From Singulisphaera sp. (GTDB lineage Bacteria; Planctomycetota; Planctomycetia; Isosphaerales; Isosphaeraceae), in contig DAIDJG010000362.1 of NCBI GenBank assembly GCA_027451445.1, positions 1 to 39,405 on the forward strand: a stretch of DNA of 39,405 nucleotides. The letters are read 5' to 3'. Shown here piece by piece: positions 15,660-23,785 of the stretch (positions within the stretch are counted from its first letter, which is position 1; every line of letters starts with the position of its first letter). The notes under the pieces were generated by a model. That model searched no databases. It was not told the DNA's origin and saw nothing but the letters and a program-made list of their open reading frames with translations. Position numbers and translations under genes: made by a program.

Positions 15660-17149
15660 CACGGTTCCCCGGTTGGGTCCGAGCAGGCGGTCTGTTGGCG
15701 TTGCTCGCCGCGTGCACCTTGGCGAACGGTCAAGCCCCCCGCAAGTTGGGGACGTGCGGTCCGCCCCCTCGCAAGAACCCCGAGCGCCAGACCTCGGCTG
15801 AGGGGATGCCCCCGCTGCCGCTTCCGGTGACTCCTTTGCGCCGGAGTGAGCCAAAAGCCGAGCCCGCGCCGCCGATTATGATCGCCAAGCTCGAATACGG
15901 TACGAGCCAGGACTGGAACACCGATCCCGGCGACGTCGACAACCTGATGCGCCACTGCCGGTACGAGCTGGGTTTGTGGTACGGCTGGAAGACGTGGAAC
16001 GTCAACGAACTGGTTGCGCTTCACAAGGCGGGCAAGACTTCAAAGATCCCCATCCTCTATGTCAGTGGGCACGACGCGTTCGAGTTCACTCCTGATCAAC
16101 GCCTGGCCATTTCGCAATACGTGCTCGACGGCGGCACGCTCCTGGGTGACGCTTGCTGCGGCCGGCCCGAGTTCATCGGGTCCTTCCGCAAGGAAGTGCT
16201 GGCCATGTTTCCTCAGCGTGCGTTTGACCTGCTCGAAGTCGATCACCCAATCTACCGCGCCTTTTACCCGTACAACAACGTCCACTACCTGGCCTACGAC
16301 GAGGGCGTGAAGAAGGAAACGCAAGGCCCGCCTCAGTTGCTCGGCCTTACCATTGGGTGTCGCACGGCCGTGCTGTTAAGCCCGTGGGACCTCTCGTGTG
16401 GCTGGGACGAGCACACCCACGAGCATGGCTCGCGGGCGATCCCCGGCGACGCGATCCGCCTGGGCATCAACATCGTCAGCTACGTTGCGGGCGAGAAGCA
16501 GCTTGGCGAGGTTCAGTCGATCACACGCGAAGTCCTGGCCCCCGTGACCCGGCCTCGCCAGCAGTTCAGCCTCGCACAGCTCAAGCACCAGGGCGATTGG
16601 GATCCCGATCCCAACAGCGTCTACCAGTGGCTGCGGCACGTTGCGGTTGACTCCAGCCTTGCGGTCGGGTTCGACCTCAAGTTTGTCGACGCGACGGAGG
16701 CCCAGCTCGCCCCGTACCCGTTTGTGTACATGACGGGCCACCGCGACCCGAAGTTGACCGACGATGAGGTAACCGCTCTGCGGCGACACCTGCAATCCGG
16801 AGGCTTCCTGTTCATCAACAACTGTTGCGGCCGCAGCGCGTTTGATCAGCACGTGCGGGCACTCGCGGGCCGTCTTTTCCCCGACCAGAAGCTCGCGGCG
16901 GTCCCCGCCGAGCACCCGCTGAACCACGCGTTCTTCCGCGTCAACGAGGCCCACGACCGGGTGAACGGCGCCTCGCGGCCGGTCGAGCTGGAGGGGATCT
17001 CCATCAAGGATCGGCTCGTGCTGGTTTATTCGAAGAACGATGCTGTGACCCAGCTCAAGCAGGTCAGCGACCCGTTCGGCAACGGTTACGACGCGGAGAC
17101 GTGCAAGCGCCTCGCGGTGAACATCGTGGCGTATGCGTTGCAGAACTGA
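15656..17149 (+). CDS. Secreted protein with two DUF4159 domains
   Basis: A 497-residue protein. A signal peptide (VRAGGLLALLAACTLANGQA) and proline-rich linker precede two tandem copies of a DUF4159 domain. The first, at about 75-285, contains ILYVSGHDAFEFTPDQ and GDACCGRPEF. The second, at about 303-497, contains FVYMTGHRDPKLTDDE and NNCCGRSAF. Both keep the GH turn, the GG(T/F)L strand and the CCG motif typical of DUF4159, which itself belongs to the amidotransferase-like superfamily. The function is unknown, but the family commonly accompanies MoxR/VWA operons in planctomycetes. A strong AAAGGAGG site precedes the start, within the end of the upstream gene. Confidence 0.85.
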   Translation: MTRFPGWVRAGGLLALLAACTLANGQAPRKLGTCGPPPRKNPERQTSAEGMPPLPLPVTPLRRSEPKAEPAPPIMIAKLEYGTSQDWNTDPGDVDNLMRHCRYELGLWYGWKTWNVNELVALHKAGKTSKIPILYVSGHDAFEFTPDQRLAISQYVLDGGTLLGDACCGRPEFIGSFRKEVLAMFPQRAFDLLEVDHPIYRAFYPYNNVHYLAYDEGVKKETQGPPQLLGLTIGCRTAVLLSPWDLSCGWDEHTHEHGSRAIPGDAIRLGINIVSYVAGEKQLGEVQSITREVLAPVTRPRQQFSLAQLKHQGDWDPDPNSVYQWLRHVAVDSSLAVGFDLKFVDATEAQLAPYPFVYMTGHRDPKLTDDEVTALRRHLQSGGFLFINNCCGRSAFDQHVRALAGRLFPDQKLAAVPAEHPLNHAFFRVNEAHDRVNGASRPVELEGISIKDRLVLVYSKNDAVTQLKQVSDPFGNGYDAETCKRLAVNIVAYALQN

Positions 17150-17243
17150 CGATGAGTCTTTCGGTAGAGCTGGAAGGTTGAGGGCGAATGAGACGTCCTC
17201 AACCGCTCCACTGGATCTGGTTCAATGGGCTCCCGAGGAAGCC

Positions 17244-18542
17244 GTGATCGTGTCAACACCCGATGCTTTGATGAGCTTCTCCGGTTACGAATTAATCTTC
17301 CCTCGGGTCATAAAATCGCTGCGCTATTCCGACCAGCTCGATCAGTCTTGTTATGAGGTCCGGCGAGTCAATGGAACCGAGATGATTCGTTGGTACTTTC
17401 GCGAGATGTACGACGGCGCCAAGTACGAGCGTTTCGTCCATTCCGAGGAAAACCGAGCCTACCCGAACTGTCTGACTCGCCGAAACTTCGCCAACGCCTC
17501 CCTGATCCGTGCTCGGGGCTGGAGCTACGAGGGCGTTAAAAGCCTAATTGACTGCAACCTGCCTGAACTGGCGCGCATTCCCACTGACGCCGATCTCTTC
17601 GAAACAGATATTTACGACGATGCAATCGTTGAAGCATTGGAGGTGCTCTACGAATACCCGGGTATTCAAGTCGCGAATGCATGCAAACTGCTCTATCAGA
17701 AAAGACCGCGGCTTGTCCCTATCCTTGATGCGTACGTCCGGCAGGCGGTAGACGTCCCTTGGCTCCGCGAAGATGGTATCGCTCCGGTTTTGCGGCTTGC
17801 CTTTACGCGGTTGCGTGAGCTTGTGAATTACGGAGCAAACGGCGGAAATCTGGACAAGATCGCTGAGTGGGTCACGAGCGACCCTGACATCACCGGGGTG
17901 AGTGAGCTGTCGAAGCTACGAATCCTGGACATTCTTGCCTGGGGAGCGATCCGGCAAACGACAGGTGGCCCGATCGGTGTTTCCGAATGGGGGGAGCTTG
18001 AAGGGCCGCCTCACTTCGAACTCGTCAACGGGCGTCTCAAGGAACGAAAGGATGATCCATTCTGGCACGCGGTTCTTTACACGGCTTTGATGGGACCATT
18101 ATTTTCTCACATCAGGCAACAGAATCTGGGGCTGTTGTTGGGAGGCCATGCGAAGATCAAAGTCTCTTCGATCGAGGGGCGTGTCCCGGATCTTTTCTTT
18201 ATCCCGAACGCACTGATGCATCTCGTCGGCAAGAACCTGTTCAAAGGTGCGCCGCCGCTCGTGATTGAACTTCTGTCGCCCGTGGATGCGCCGGACGAAC
18301 TGGCGGAGAAGATCGGCGACTATGCGCGGCTTGGCGTCGACGAAGTCTGGCTTGTCAACTTTCCGAGCCGCCGTATCGAAACGTACCGCTTGAAACGCCA
18401 TGAGGACAGCTTGAGCACGTACGAGCGAATAGAGACCGTTCAAGGCGAAGACGCCGTCTTTCGCCCATCGTTCTTCCCAGGATTCGAAATCTCACTGTCC
18501 GATGTTTGGCCGACGAAGTTCGAACATTGTGCCGACGACTAA
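17244..18542 (+). CDS. Fusion of unknown N-terminal domain with Uma2 (PD-(D/E)XK) domain
   Basis: The product is 432 residues from the chosen start. The C-terminal part, from about residue 249, is a Uma2-type restriction-endonuclease-like domain: HFELVNGRLKERKDDPFWHA, VPDLFFIP (active-site-type Asp), LVIELLSPVD (acidic pair position) and KIGDYARLGVDEVWLVN. The N-terminal roughly 240 residues (EMIRWYFREMYDGAKYERF, DDAIVEALEVLYEYPGIQVANACKLLYQKRPRLVPILDAYVRQAV) form an all-helical-looking domain that may resemble DUF6308; this is weak recognition. GTG 17244 has GAGGA about 5 nt upstream; an in-frame ATG at 17133 would overlap the DUF4159 gene and add a non-conserved stretch. Codon use is less GC-rich than in its neighbours, which fits an inserted accessory gene between clusters 1 and 2. 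Confidence 0.72.
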   Translation: MIVSTPDALMSFSGYELIFPRVIKSLRYSDQLDQSCYEVRRVNGTEMIRWYFREMYDGAKYERFVHSEENRAYPNCLTRRNFANASLIRARGWSYEGVKSLIDCNLPELARIPTDADLFETDIYDDAIVEALEVLYEYPGIQVANACKLLYQKRPRLVPILDAYVRQAVDVPWLREDGIAPVLRLAFTRLRELVNYGANGGNLDKIAEWVTSDPDITGVSELSKLRILDILAWGAIRQTTGGPIGVSEWGELEGPPHFELVNGRLKERKDDPFWHAVLYTALMGPLFSHIRQQNLGLLLGGHAKIKVSSIEGRVPDLFFIPNALMHLVGKNLFKGAPPLVIELLSPVDAPDELAEKIGDYARLGVDEVWLVNFPSRRIETYRLKRHEDSLSTYERIETVQGEDAVFRPSFFPGFEISLSDVWPTKFEHCADD

Positions 18543-18582
18543 CAGCAGAGAAACTCCTCGAACCGCACCCAGGAGACGCGCG

Positions 18583-19653
18583 ATGACGGCCCTCGGCAAA
18601 CCGAACCCGCTGAAGACTAATCCGCTCAAGGCGGCGCCGGCCGCGACGGCGGGCGACCTGGAGGCGATCGCACGTTTGGGCGAGGCACGTGCCCGGCTCA
18701 AGCAGGAGATCGCCAAGGTGATCATCGGGCAGGAGTCGATCGTCGATGACCTGCTCACCGCCCTCTTCGCCCGCGGTCACTGCCTCATGATCGGCGTGCC
18801 CGGCCTGGCCAAGACGTTGATGGTCCGCACGATCGCGCGGGCGATCGACCTGGGATTCAACCGCGTCCAGTTCACACCTGACCTCATGCCGTCGGACATC
18901 ACCGGCACGGAAATCATCGAAGAGGACCGCGAGAGCGGCGGGCGGCGGTTCCGGTTCGTTGAAGGGCCGGTGTTCGCGAATATCCTGCTTGCCGATGAGA
19001 TCAACCGCACGCCGCCCAAGACGCAGGCCGCACTGTTGCAGGCAATGCAGGAGCTGCAGGTCACCGTGGCCGGTCGCACGTACGAGCTGCCGCGGCCGTT
19101 CTTCGTGCTCGCCACCCAGAACCCGATCGAGCAAGAAGGGACGTACCCGCTCCCTGAGGCGCAGCTCGACCGCTTCATGTTCGACATCCGGATCGGCTAC
19201 CCGAAGCCCGAAGAGGAGCTCGAGATCGCCAAGAACACGACTTCGGACGTCGAGGTCGAGGTGGCCAAGGTGTTGACCGGACCCGAAATCACGGCGCTCC
19301 AGCAGATCGTGCGCAAGCTGCCTGTGAGCGATCATGTTGCGCTCTATGCCGTCAACCTCGCGCGTTCGACGCGCCCGGACGACGAGATTGCGCCTGCCGT
19401 CACGCGTGAGTTCGTCCACTGGGGCGCGGGCACTCGGGCCACGCAGAACCTCGTGCTCGGAGCCAAAGCCCGCGCGGCGATCGCGGGCGAGTACAACGTC
19501 ACCTGCGCTCATGTGCGTGCAGTCGCTCCGCTCGTGTTGCGACACCGGGTCATCGTCAACTTCCACGGCGAGGCCGAGGGGATGACGCCCGACAAGATCG
19601 TCGGCGAACTGCTCAAGCAGGTTCCCGAGCCGAGGCCGGAAGACTACTCGTGA
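18583..19653 (+). CDS. MoxR-family AAA+ ATPase (cluster 2)
   Basis: The 356-residue product has intact MoxR motifs: Walker A GVPGLAKT (71-78), Walker B DE at 138-139 (LADEINRTPPKTQAALLQAMQE), sensor 1 TQN at 178-180, and HWGAGTRATQN in the lid. It is clearly homologous to the 2355 ATPase but diverged outside the core, so the duplication is old. ATG 18583 has AGGAGA 7 nt upstream; upstream in-frame codons lie inside the end of the Uma2 fusion gene and are not conserved. The predicted role is chaperoning the DUF58 and VWA proteins encoded just downstream. A nucleotidyltransferase gene starts 7 nt after its stop. Confidence 0.93.
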   Translation: MTALGKPNPLKTNPLKAAPAATAGDLEAIARLGEARARLKQEIAKVIIGQESIVDDLLTALFARGHCLMIGVPGLAKTLMVRTIARAIDLGFNRVQFTPDLMPSDITGTEIIEEDRESGGRRFRFVEGPVFANILLADEINRTPPKTQAALLQAMQELQVTVAGRTYELPRPFFVLATQNPIEQEGTYPLPEAQLDRFMFDIRIGYPKPEEELEIAKNTTSDVEVEVAKVLTGPEITALQQIVRKLPVSDHVALYAVNLARSTRPDDEIAPAVTREFVHWGAGTRATQNLVLGAKARAAIAGEYNVTCAHVRAVAPLVLRHRVIVNFHGEAEGMTPDKIVGELLKQVPEPRPEDYS

Positions 19654-19660
19654 GGAGGCC

Positions 19661-20287
19661 ATGACCATGACCAGGCCGACCGTCGCTGAGCCGGTCGACT
19701 TCATCGCCAGGCTCAAAGAAATCGACATGTTCTTCCAAAAACGCGACAAAGTCCATCAGACGATGCAGCGCGTCGCGAAGGAGCTGGACAAGGCCGGAAT
19801 CTCGTACGCGCTCATGGGGGCGATGGCCGTCAATGCTCATGGTGCGGAAAGAACGACCAAAGATGTCGACATCCTCCTCACGCCGGAGGGACTCTCGAGG
19901 TTCCGTGATGAACTCGCCCCGGGTGCCTTCGATCAGGTGCCTAACCGACCCAGGCGGTTTGTGGACCGAAAGAACGGTGTGGGCGTAGATGTCCTGCTCA
20001 CGGGCAATTATCCCGGGCGGGGAGGGCCGGGGCCGTTTGCGTTCCCGGACCCGGCCGATGTTGGTCAGATGATCAAGAAGATTCGCGTGGTGAACTTGCC
20101 GCAACTCATCCAGCTCAAGCTCGCCGCCAGGCGCTACTACGACTTCGGCGATGTGGTTTTCCTGATCCGCGTTCACAACCTGGATGAGTCGTTCGCGGAG
20201 CAGCTTCATCCGTCCGTACGGTCCGACTACGTCGAATGCCTCGAAGAGAAACGCCGCGAGGACGAATACGAAGCCCGAGAGGGCTAA
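19661..20287 (+). CDS. Nucleotidyltransferase-fold protein (AbiEii-like)
   Basis: A 208-residue protein. Residues 49-75 (ISYALMGAMAVNAHGAERTTKDVDILLTPEGL) carry the GxxA...HG.ER.T.DVD pattern of the minimal nucleotidyltransferase superfamily, as in AbiEii-like toxins and related proteins, with the paired metal-binding aspartates DVD. A later GVGVDVLLTG supplies a third acidic strand. It is soluble. GAGGAGG sits directly upstream of the ATG. It lies between MoxR and DUF58, a junction that is uninterrupted in cluster 1, so it looks like an insertion into the operon. Whether it modifies nucleic acid, protein or a small molecule cannot be said. Confidence 0.75.
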   Translation: MTMTRPTVAEPVDFIARLKEIDMFFQKRDKVHQTMQRVAKELDKAGISYALMGAMAVNAHGAERTTKDVDILLTPEGLSRFRDELAPGAFDQVPNRPRRFVDRKNGVGVDVLLTGNYPGRGGPGPFAFPDPADVGQMIKKIRVVNLPQLIQLKLAARRYYDFGDVVFLIRVHNLDESFAEQLHPSVRSDYVECLEEKRREDEYEAREG

Positions 20288-20305
20288 CCGCCGAGACTTC
20301 ATCCC

Positions 20306-21208
20306 ATGCCCGCTTCGCCCCACACGTACCTCGACCCCGAGGCCCTCAGCCGCCTGAAGAACCTCTCGCTGGCCGCGCGCCTGGTGGTCGAGGGGTCGTT
20401 CTCGGGCATGCATAAGAGCCCGCACCGTGGCTTCTCGGTCGAGTTCGCCGAGCACCGCGAGTATTCGCCCGGCATCGACCCGCGCCACATCGACTGGCGT
20501 GTCTTCGGCCGGCGCGACAAACTGTACGTCAAGCAGTACGAGGAAGAGACGAGCCTCCGCTGTTGCCTGGTGCTCGACAAGTCGGCGTCGATGGACTACA
20601 AGTCGGGCTCGGCGCTCACCAAGTTAGAGTACGGCTCATTCCTTGCGGCGAGTCTTGCCTACCTCACGACTGCTCAGCACGATGCGGTGGGACTGACAAC
20701 GTTTGACACGGCCGTCCGCGACAACCTCGCGGCCCGTCAGGGTCCCGGGCACTTGCGGAACGTATTGGAGACACTGGAGCGGACGAAGTCCGGCGGCGAG
20801 TCGGGCCTGGCAGCGACGTTCCACCACCTGGCCGAGAACCTCAAGCGCCGGTCTTTGGTCGTCGTGATCTCCGATCTGTTCGATGATCCCGACGCCCTGA
20901 TCGGGGCCCTGAAACACTTCAGGCACAAGAAGCACGACGTCATCGTCTTCCACACGCTCGACCCGCATGAGCTGACGTTCCCGTTCGACGACGTTACCAA
21001 GATCGAGGACATGGAAACGCGCCGGGAGGTGATTAGCGACCCGCGCGCTTTTCGCAAGTCGTACCTCGAGGAACTGGCCAGGTTCCTCGAAACCATCCGT
21101 AGCGGCTGCCGCGCGGCGCGGATCGACTATGCACTTGCGGAAACCAACCAACGGTTTGATGCGTTCCTCGGGACCTATCTGGCCCGAAGGCAGGGTATGA
21201 ATGCTTAG
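20306..21208 (+). CDS. DUF58 domain protein (cluster 2)
   Basis: A 300-residue paralogue of the 3643 gene. The DUF58 signature YSPGIDPRHIDWR spans residues 53-65, the VWA-type MIDAS motif D-K-S-A-S is at 91-95, and VVVISDLFDDPDAL is in the second half. It is soluble, with no signal peptide. No strong ribosome-binding site precedes the ATG, and it lies 18 nt after the nucleotidyltransferase stop, so expression may depend on readthrough coupling. Element B copy 2 begins at or very near its stop codon. Confidence 0.9.
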   Translation: MPASPHTYLDPEALSRLKNLSLAARLVVEGSFSGMHKSPHRGFSVEFAEHREYSPGIDPRHIDWRVFGRRDKLYVKQYEEETSLRCCLVLDKSASMDYKSGSALTKLEYGSFLAASLAYLTTAQHDAVGLTTFDTAVRDNLAARQGPGHLRNVLETLERTKSGGESGLAATFHHLAENLKRRSLVVVISDLFDDPDALIGALKHFRHKKHDVIVFHTLDPHELTFPFDDVTKIEDMETRREVISDPRAFRKSYLEELARFLETIRSGCRAARIDYALAETNQRFDAFLGTYLARRQGMNA

Positions 21209-21279
21209 AGCGTTTAACGTTCGGATCGGACACCGTATCACATCGCGCTGCGCCCTCCGCAAGCGACGAAAGCCTCTTA

Positions 21280-21448
21280 ACTCCCCCCCTTGGGAAGGGG
21301 AGGTTGGGGGGGTGGTGAGTGGCCGCCCGTTGCGCGCCATTCAGCGACGAATCGACCGTCGGCGCATAGCGGTTGAGCGACATGCGGCCAGCCGAAGGCG
21401 TCTGCTTATCCCCCGCCCCCCCGACCCCCCCTTCCCAAGGGGGGGAGT
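21280..21448 (-). repeat. Poly-C/G-ended inverted-repeat element B, copy 2
   Basis: The ends (21280-21313 and 21410-21448) are reverse complements sharing CTTGGGAAGGGG / CCTTCCCAAG. Read on the minus strand, the interior aligns with copy 1: CCAGCCGAA at 21388-21396, CGGTTGAG at 21370-21377 and AGTGGCC at 21318-21324 are the complements of the landmarks in copy 1. The homologous flank runs from 21279 back to about 21206, next to the DUF58 stop. Apart from this element the 321-bp gap 21209-21529 holds only the ribosome-binding site (GAGGAA) of the next gene. Confidence 0.85.
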
Positions 21449-21529
21449 AATATGTTCCCACGTTGGCACGGGGGTTGACGGGCTCTCTCAAACCTTCCGC
21501 TCCCGATATCCGGCACCGAGGAACTCCCC

Positions 21530-23785
21530 ATGCTGACCTTCCTCAGCCCCCTGTTCCTCGTCGGCCTCCTCTCCGCGGCGATCCCGCTGATCATTCACCT
21601 CAGCCGATCGCGACGAACGAAGACGATGAAGTTCTCGACCACCCGCTTCTTCACCGATCAGTTCCTGCGGTCATACCGCATGAGCCGGCTGAAGGAACTC
21701 CTGCTGTTGCTCTGCCGGATGGCGCTCTGCGCAGTGCTCGCCATGGCGATGGCCCGGCCGCTGCTCATGCCCAAAGGGCCCGCGCTGCTCGGAGGTGGTG
21801 CGCGATCGGTCGTACTGGTGCTCGACGATTCGGCCAGCATGGGGTACGCAGACGATGGCACGACCCTGTTCGAACGCGAACGGGCCGCGGCGCGTTCGTT
21901 GATTGAGGGCTTGCGGCCCGGCGATACGGCTTCGGTCGTATTGGCCGGGCGGAGGGCAGGGGGGCCGGAAGTGCTCTTCCCGCAACCGACGCCCGCGCTT
22001 GGCGATGTGCTCCAGGTCATCGACGCGGTCCGCGTCGGCACGCTTGGCACCGATCTCTCGGGTGCGGTCGCGCGGGCCGAAACGATTGCGAGGTCGAGCG
22101 GGGCCACGAGCAAAGAGGTCTACGTTCTCAGTGACCTCCAGGACAGCGGCTGGCAGCTCGCCGACGAGGCGACAGCCGACGCGACTCGAGGCGATGTGCT
22201 TTTCTTCTTCGTACAAGCGCGACCCAAGAAGGTTGGGAACCTCGCCGTCACGGCCGTGCAGTACGCGGCTCCTCGGCCGATGGCGGGCGTGCCATTCTCG
22301 ATCCGTCCGCACCTGGTGATCCAGGGTGATCGTGCGACGGCCAGCACGGTGAAGCTCGTCGTTGACGGTAAGCCAGTTGCCGAGCGTCCGGTGCAGGTCC
22401 TCAACAACGGCCGCTGGTCCGTGCCGCGCTTCGACCACACGTTCGCGACCGGAGGCTGGCACACCGGCTACGTCGAGGTTTCCGACCCAACCTTGGCGCA
22501 GGATAACAGGCGCTACTTCGCACTCGAAGCACTCGACTCGGTCCGGGTGCTCGCGGTGAATGGGGCCTCGTCGCAGGTTCCGCGACTCGACGAGCTCTTC
22601 TTCCTGAAACTGGCCCTCACTTCGAACCCTGACAATCCCAGCGCAATCCAGGTCGACGCGGTCAGCCCGTCGGCCCTCACTGGGTCGGACTTCGGCAAGT
22701 ATTCGCTCATCGTCCTGGCGAACGTCGAATCGCTGCCGCCACCAGCGCTCGAAGCCATTGAGGGCTATGTCGACCGTGGCGGGAGCCTGCTCGTCTTCCT
22801 GGGCGACCAGGTCAACGCCCCCTTCTACAACGCCAGTCTCGCCGCGGCCACGCGCCTGCATGGCGGCCTGATGCCGGGCCGCCTGCTCGGCCGCGAGGGG
22901 AACCCGGCGGGCACGGACGACTTCGCGAAGATCGGCGAAATCGACGATGCTCATGAGGTAATCTCCGCGTTTCGCGAGCCTGAGTTCGCCAGCCTCGGCA
23001 GCGTCGGTTTTAAAGCGCTGTGGGGGGTTGAGCCGTCCGCCGAGGCAATCGTTCTGATGCGTGCCAGCACGGGTTCCCCGCTGCTCCTGGAGAAACCCTT
23101 CGGCAAGGGACGGGTGATGGCGTTCGCCAGCACGTGCGATCGTGACTGGACGAACTTCCCCGTCCGCCCGGCGTTTCTTCCCTGGATCCACCGGCTCGTC
23201 GGCGACCTCGCGCAAGAGCCGCTGGGCCGCTCGGGGTTCTTCACGACCGGTCAGTCTGTCCCCATACCGGTTGCGGCTTCCGAAGGACTCACGCCTATGG
23301 CGATCAAGAAACCGAATGGCACGCTCGGTCGCGCTGTCGCCGCGAACGATCCGGCGCAGCCGCTCGTTTTTCCTGACACGGCCGAGGCGGGCGTTTACAC
23401 GCTGCTCGATCCCAATGACAAGGACCACCCTCGCTCGTTCGCGGTGAACCTCGACAGCTATGAGTCGGATCTGACCTATCTCGATGATGTCCTCGCCGAC
23501 CGTCCCGAGGTCCAGGGCGTCGCGGACCGCTCGGCCCGAGTTGAGGCGGGGCTCAAAACGTTGTTGCCCGGTCGCGAGCTGGTCACGTTCGTGGACGATC
23601 CCGGTCAAGCGTCCGAGGTGTCGCTTGCGGCCAGGCGCGGGTTTCCGCTCTGGGACGTCGCGCTCGCGCTCGCCCTGATCCTCGCGCTGTTGGAGCCGTG
23701 GTTCGCGAATCGCATCAGTCTGCGGCACTACACGCGCCCGAGTGCCTCGGCTCGTACCCAACTTCAGGAGGCAGGCACGCGATGA
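21530..23785 (+). CDS. BatA-like membrane VWA protein (cluster 2)
   Basis: A 751-residue paralogue of the 4696 gene. Residues 1-22 (MLTFLSPLFLVGLLSAAIPLII) are the BatA-type first membrane segment, followed by HLSRSRRTKTMKFSTTRFF and a second segment at about 57-77. The VWA domain has its MIDAS motif D-D-S-A-S at 99-103 and VYVLSDLQDSGW. An amidotransferase-like middle (VRVLAVNGASSQVPRLDELFFLKLAL, GGSLLVFLGDQVNAPFYN) and a C-terminal membrane segment (LWDVALALALILALLEPWFANRI) complete it. Most of the chain should be extracytoplasmic. GAGGAA precedes the ATG, and its stop overlaps the next start (ATGA at 23782). Confidence 0.88.
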   Translation: MLTFLSPLFLVGLLSAAIPLIIHLSRSRRTKTMKFSTTRFFTDQFLRSYRMSRLKELLLLLCRMALCAVLAMAMARPLLMPKGPALLGGGARSVVLVLDDSASMGYADDGTTLFERERAAARSLIEGLRPGDTASVVLAGRRAGGPEVLFPQPTPALGDVLQVIDAVRVGTLGTDLSGAVARAETIARSSGATSKEVYVLSDLQDSGWQLADEATADATRGDVLFFFVQARPKKVGNLAVTAVQYAAPRPMAGVPFSIRPHLVIQGDRATASTVKLVVDGKPVAERPVQVLNNGRWSVPRFDHTFATGGWHTGYVEVSDPTLAQDNRRYFALEALDSVRVLAVNGASSQVPRLDELFFLKLALTSNPDNPSAIQVDAVSPSALTGSDFGKYSLIVLANVESLPPPALEAIEGYVDRGGSLLVFLGDQVNAPFYNASLAAATRLHGGLMPGRLLGREGNPAGTDDFAKIGEIDDAHEVISAFREPEFASLGSVGFKALWGVEPSAEAIVLMRASTGSPLLLEKPFGKGRVMAFASTCDRDWTNFPVRPAFLPWIHRLVGDLAQEPLGRSGFFTTGQSVPIPVAASEGLTPMAIKKPNGTLGRAVAANDPAQPLVFPDTAEAGVYTLLDPNDKDHPRSFAVNLDSYESDLTYLDDVLADRPEVQGVADRSARVEAGLKTLLPGRELVTFVDDPGQASEVSLAARRGFPLWDVALALALILALLEPWFANRISLRHYTRPSASARTQLQEAGTR

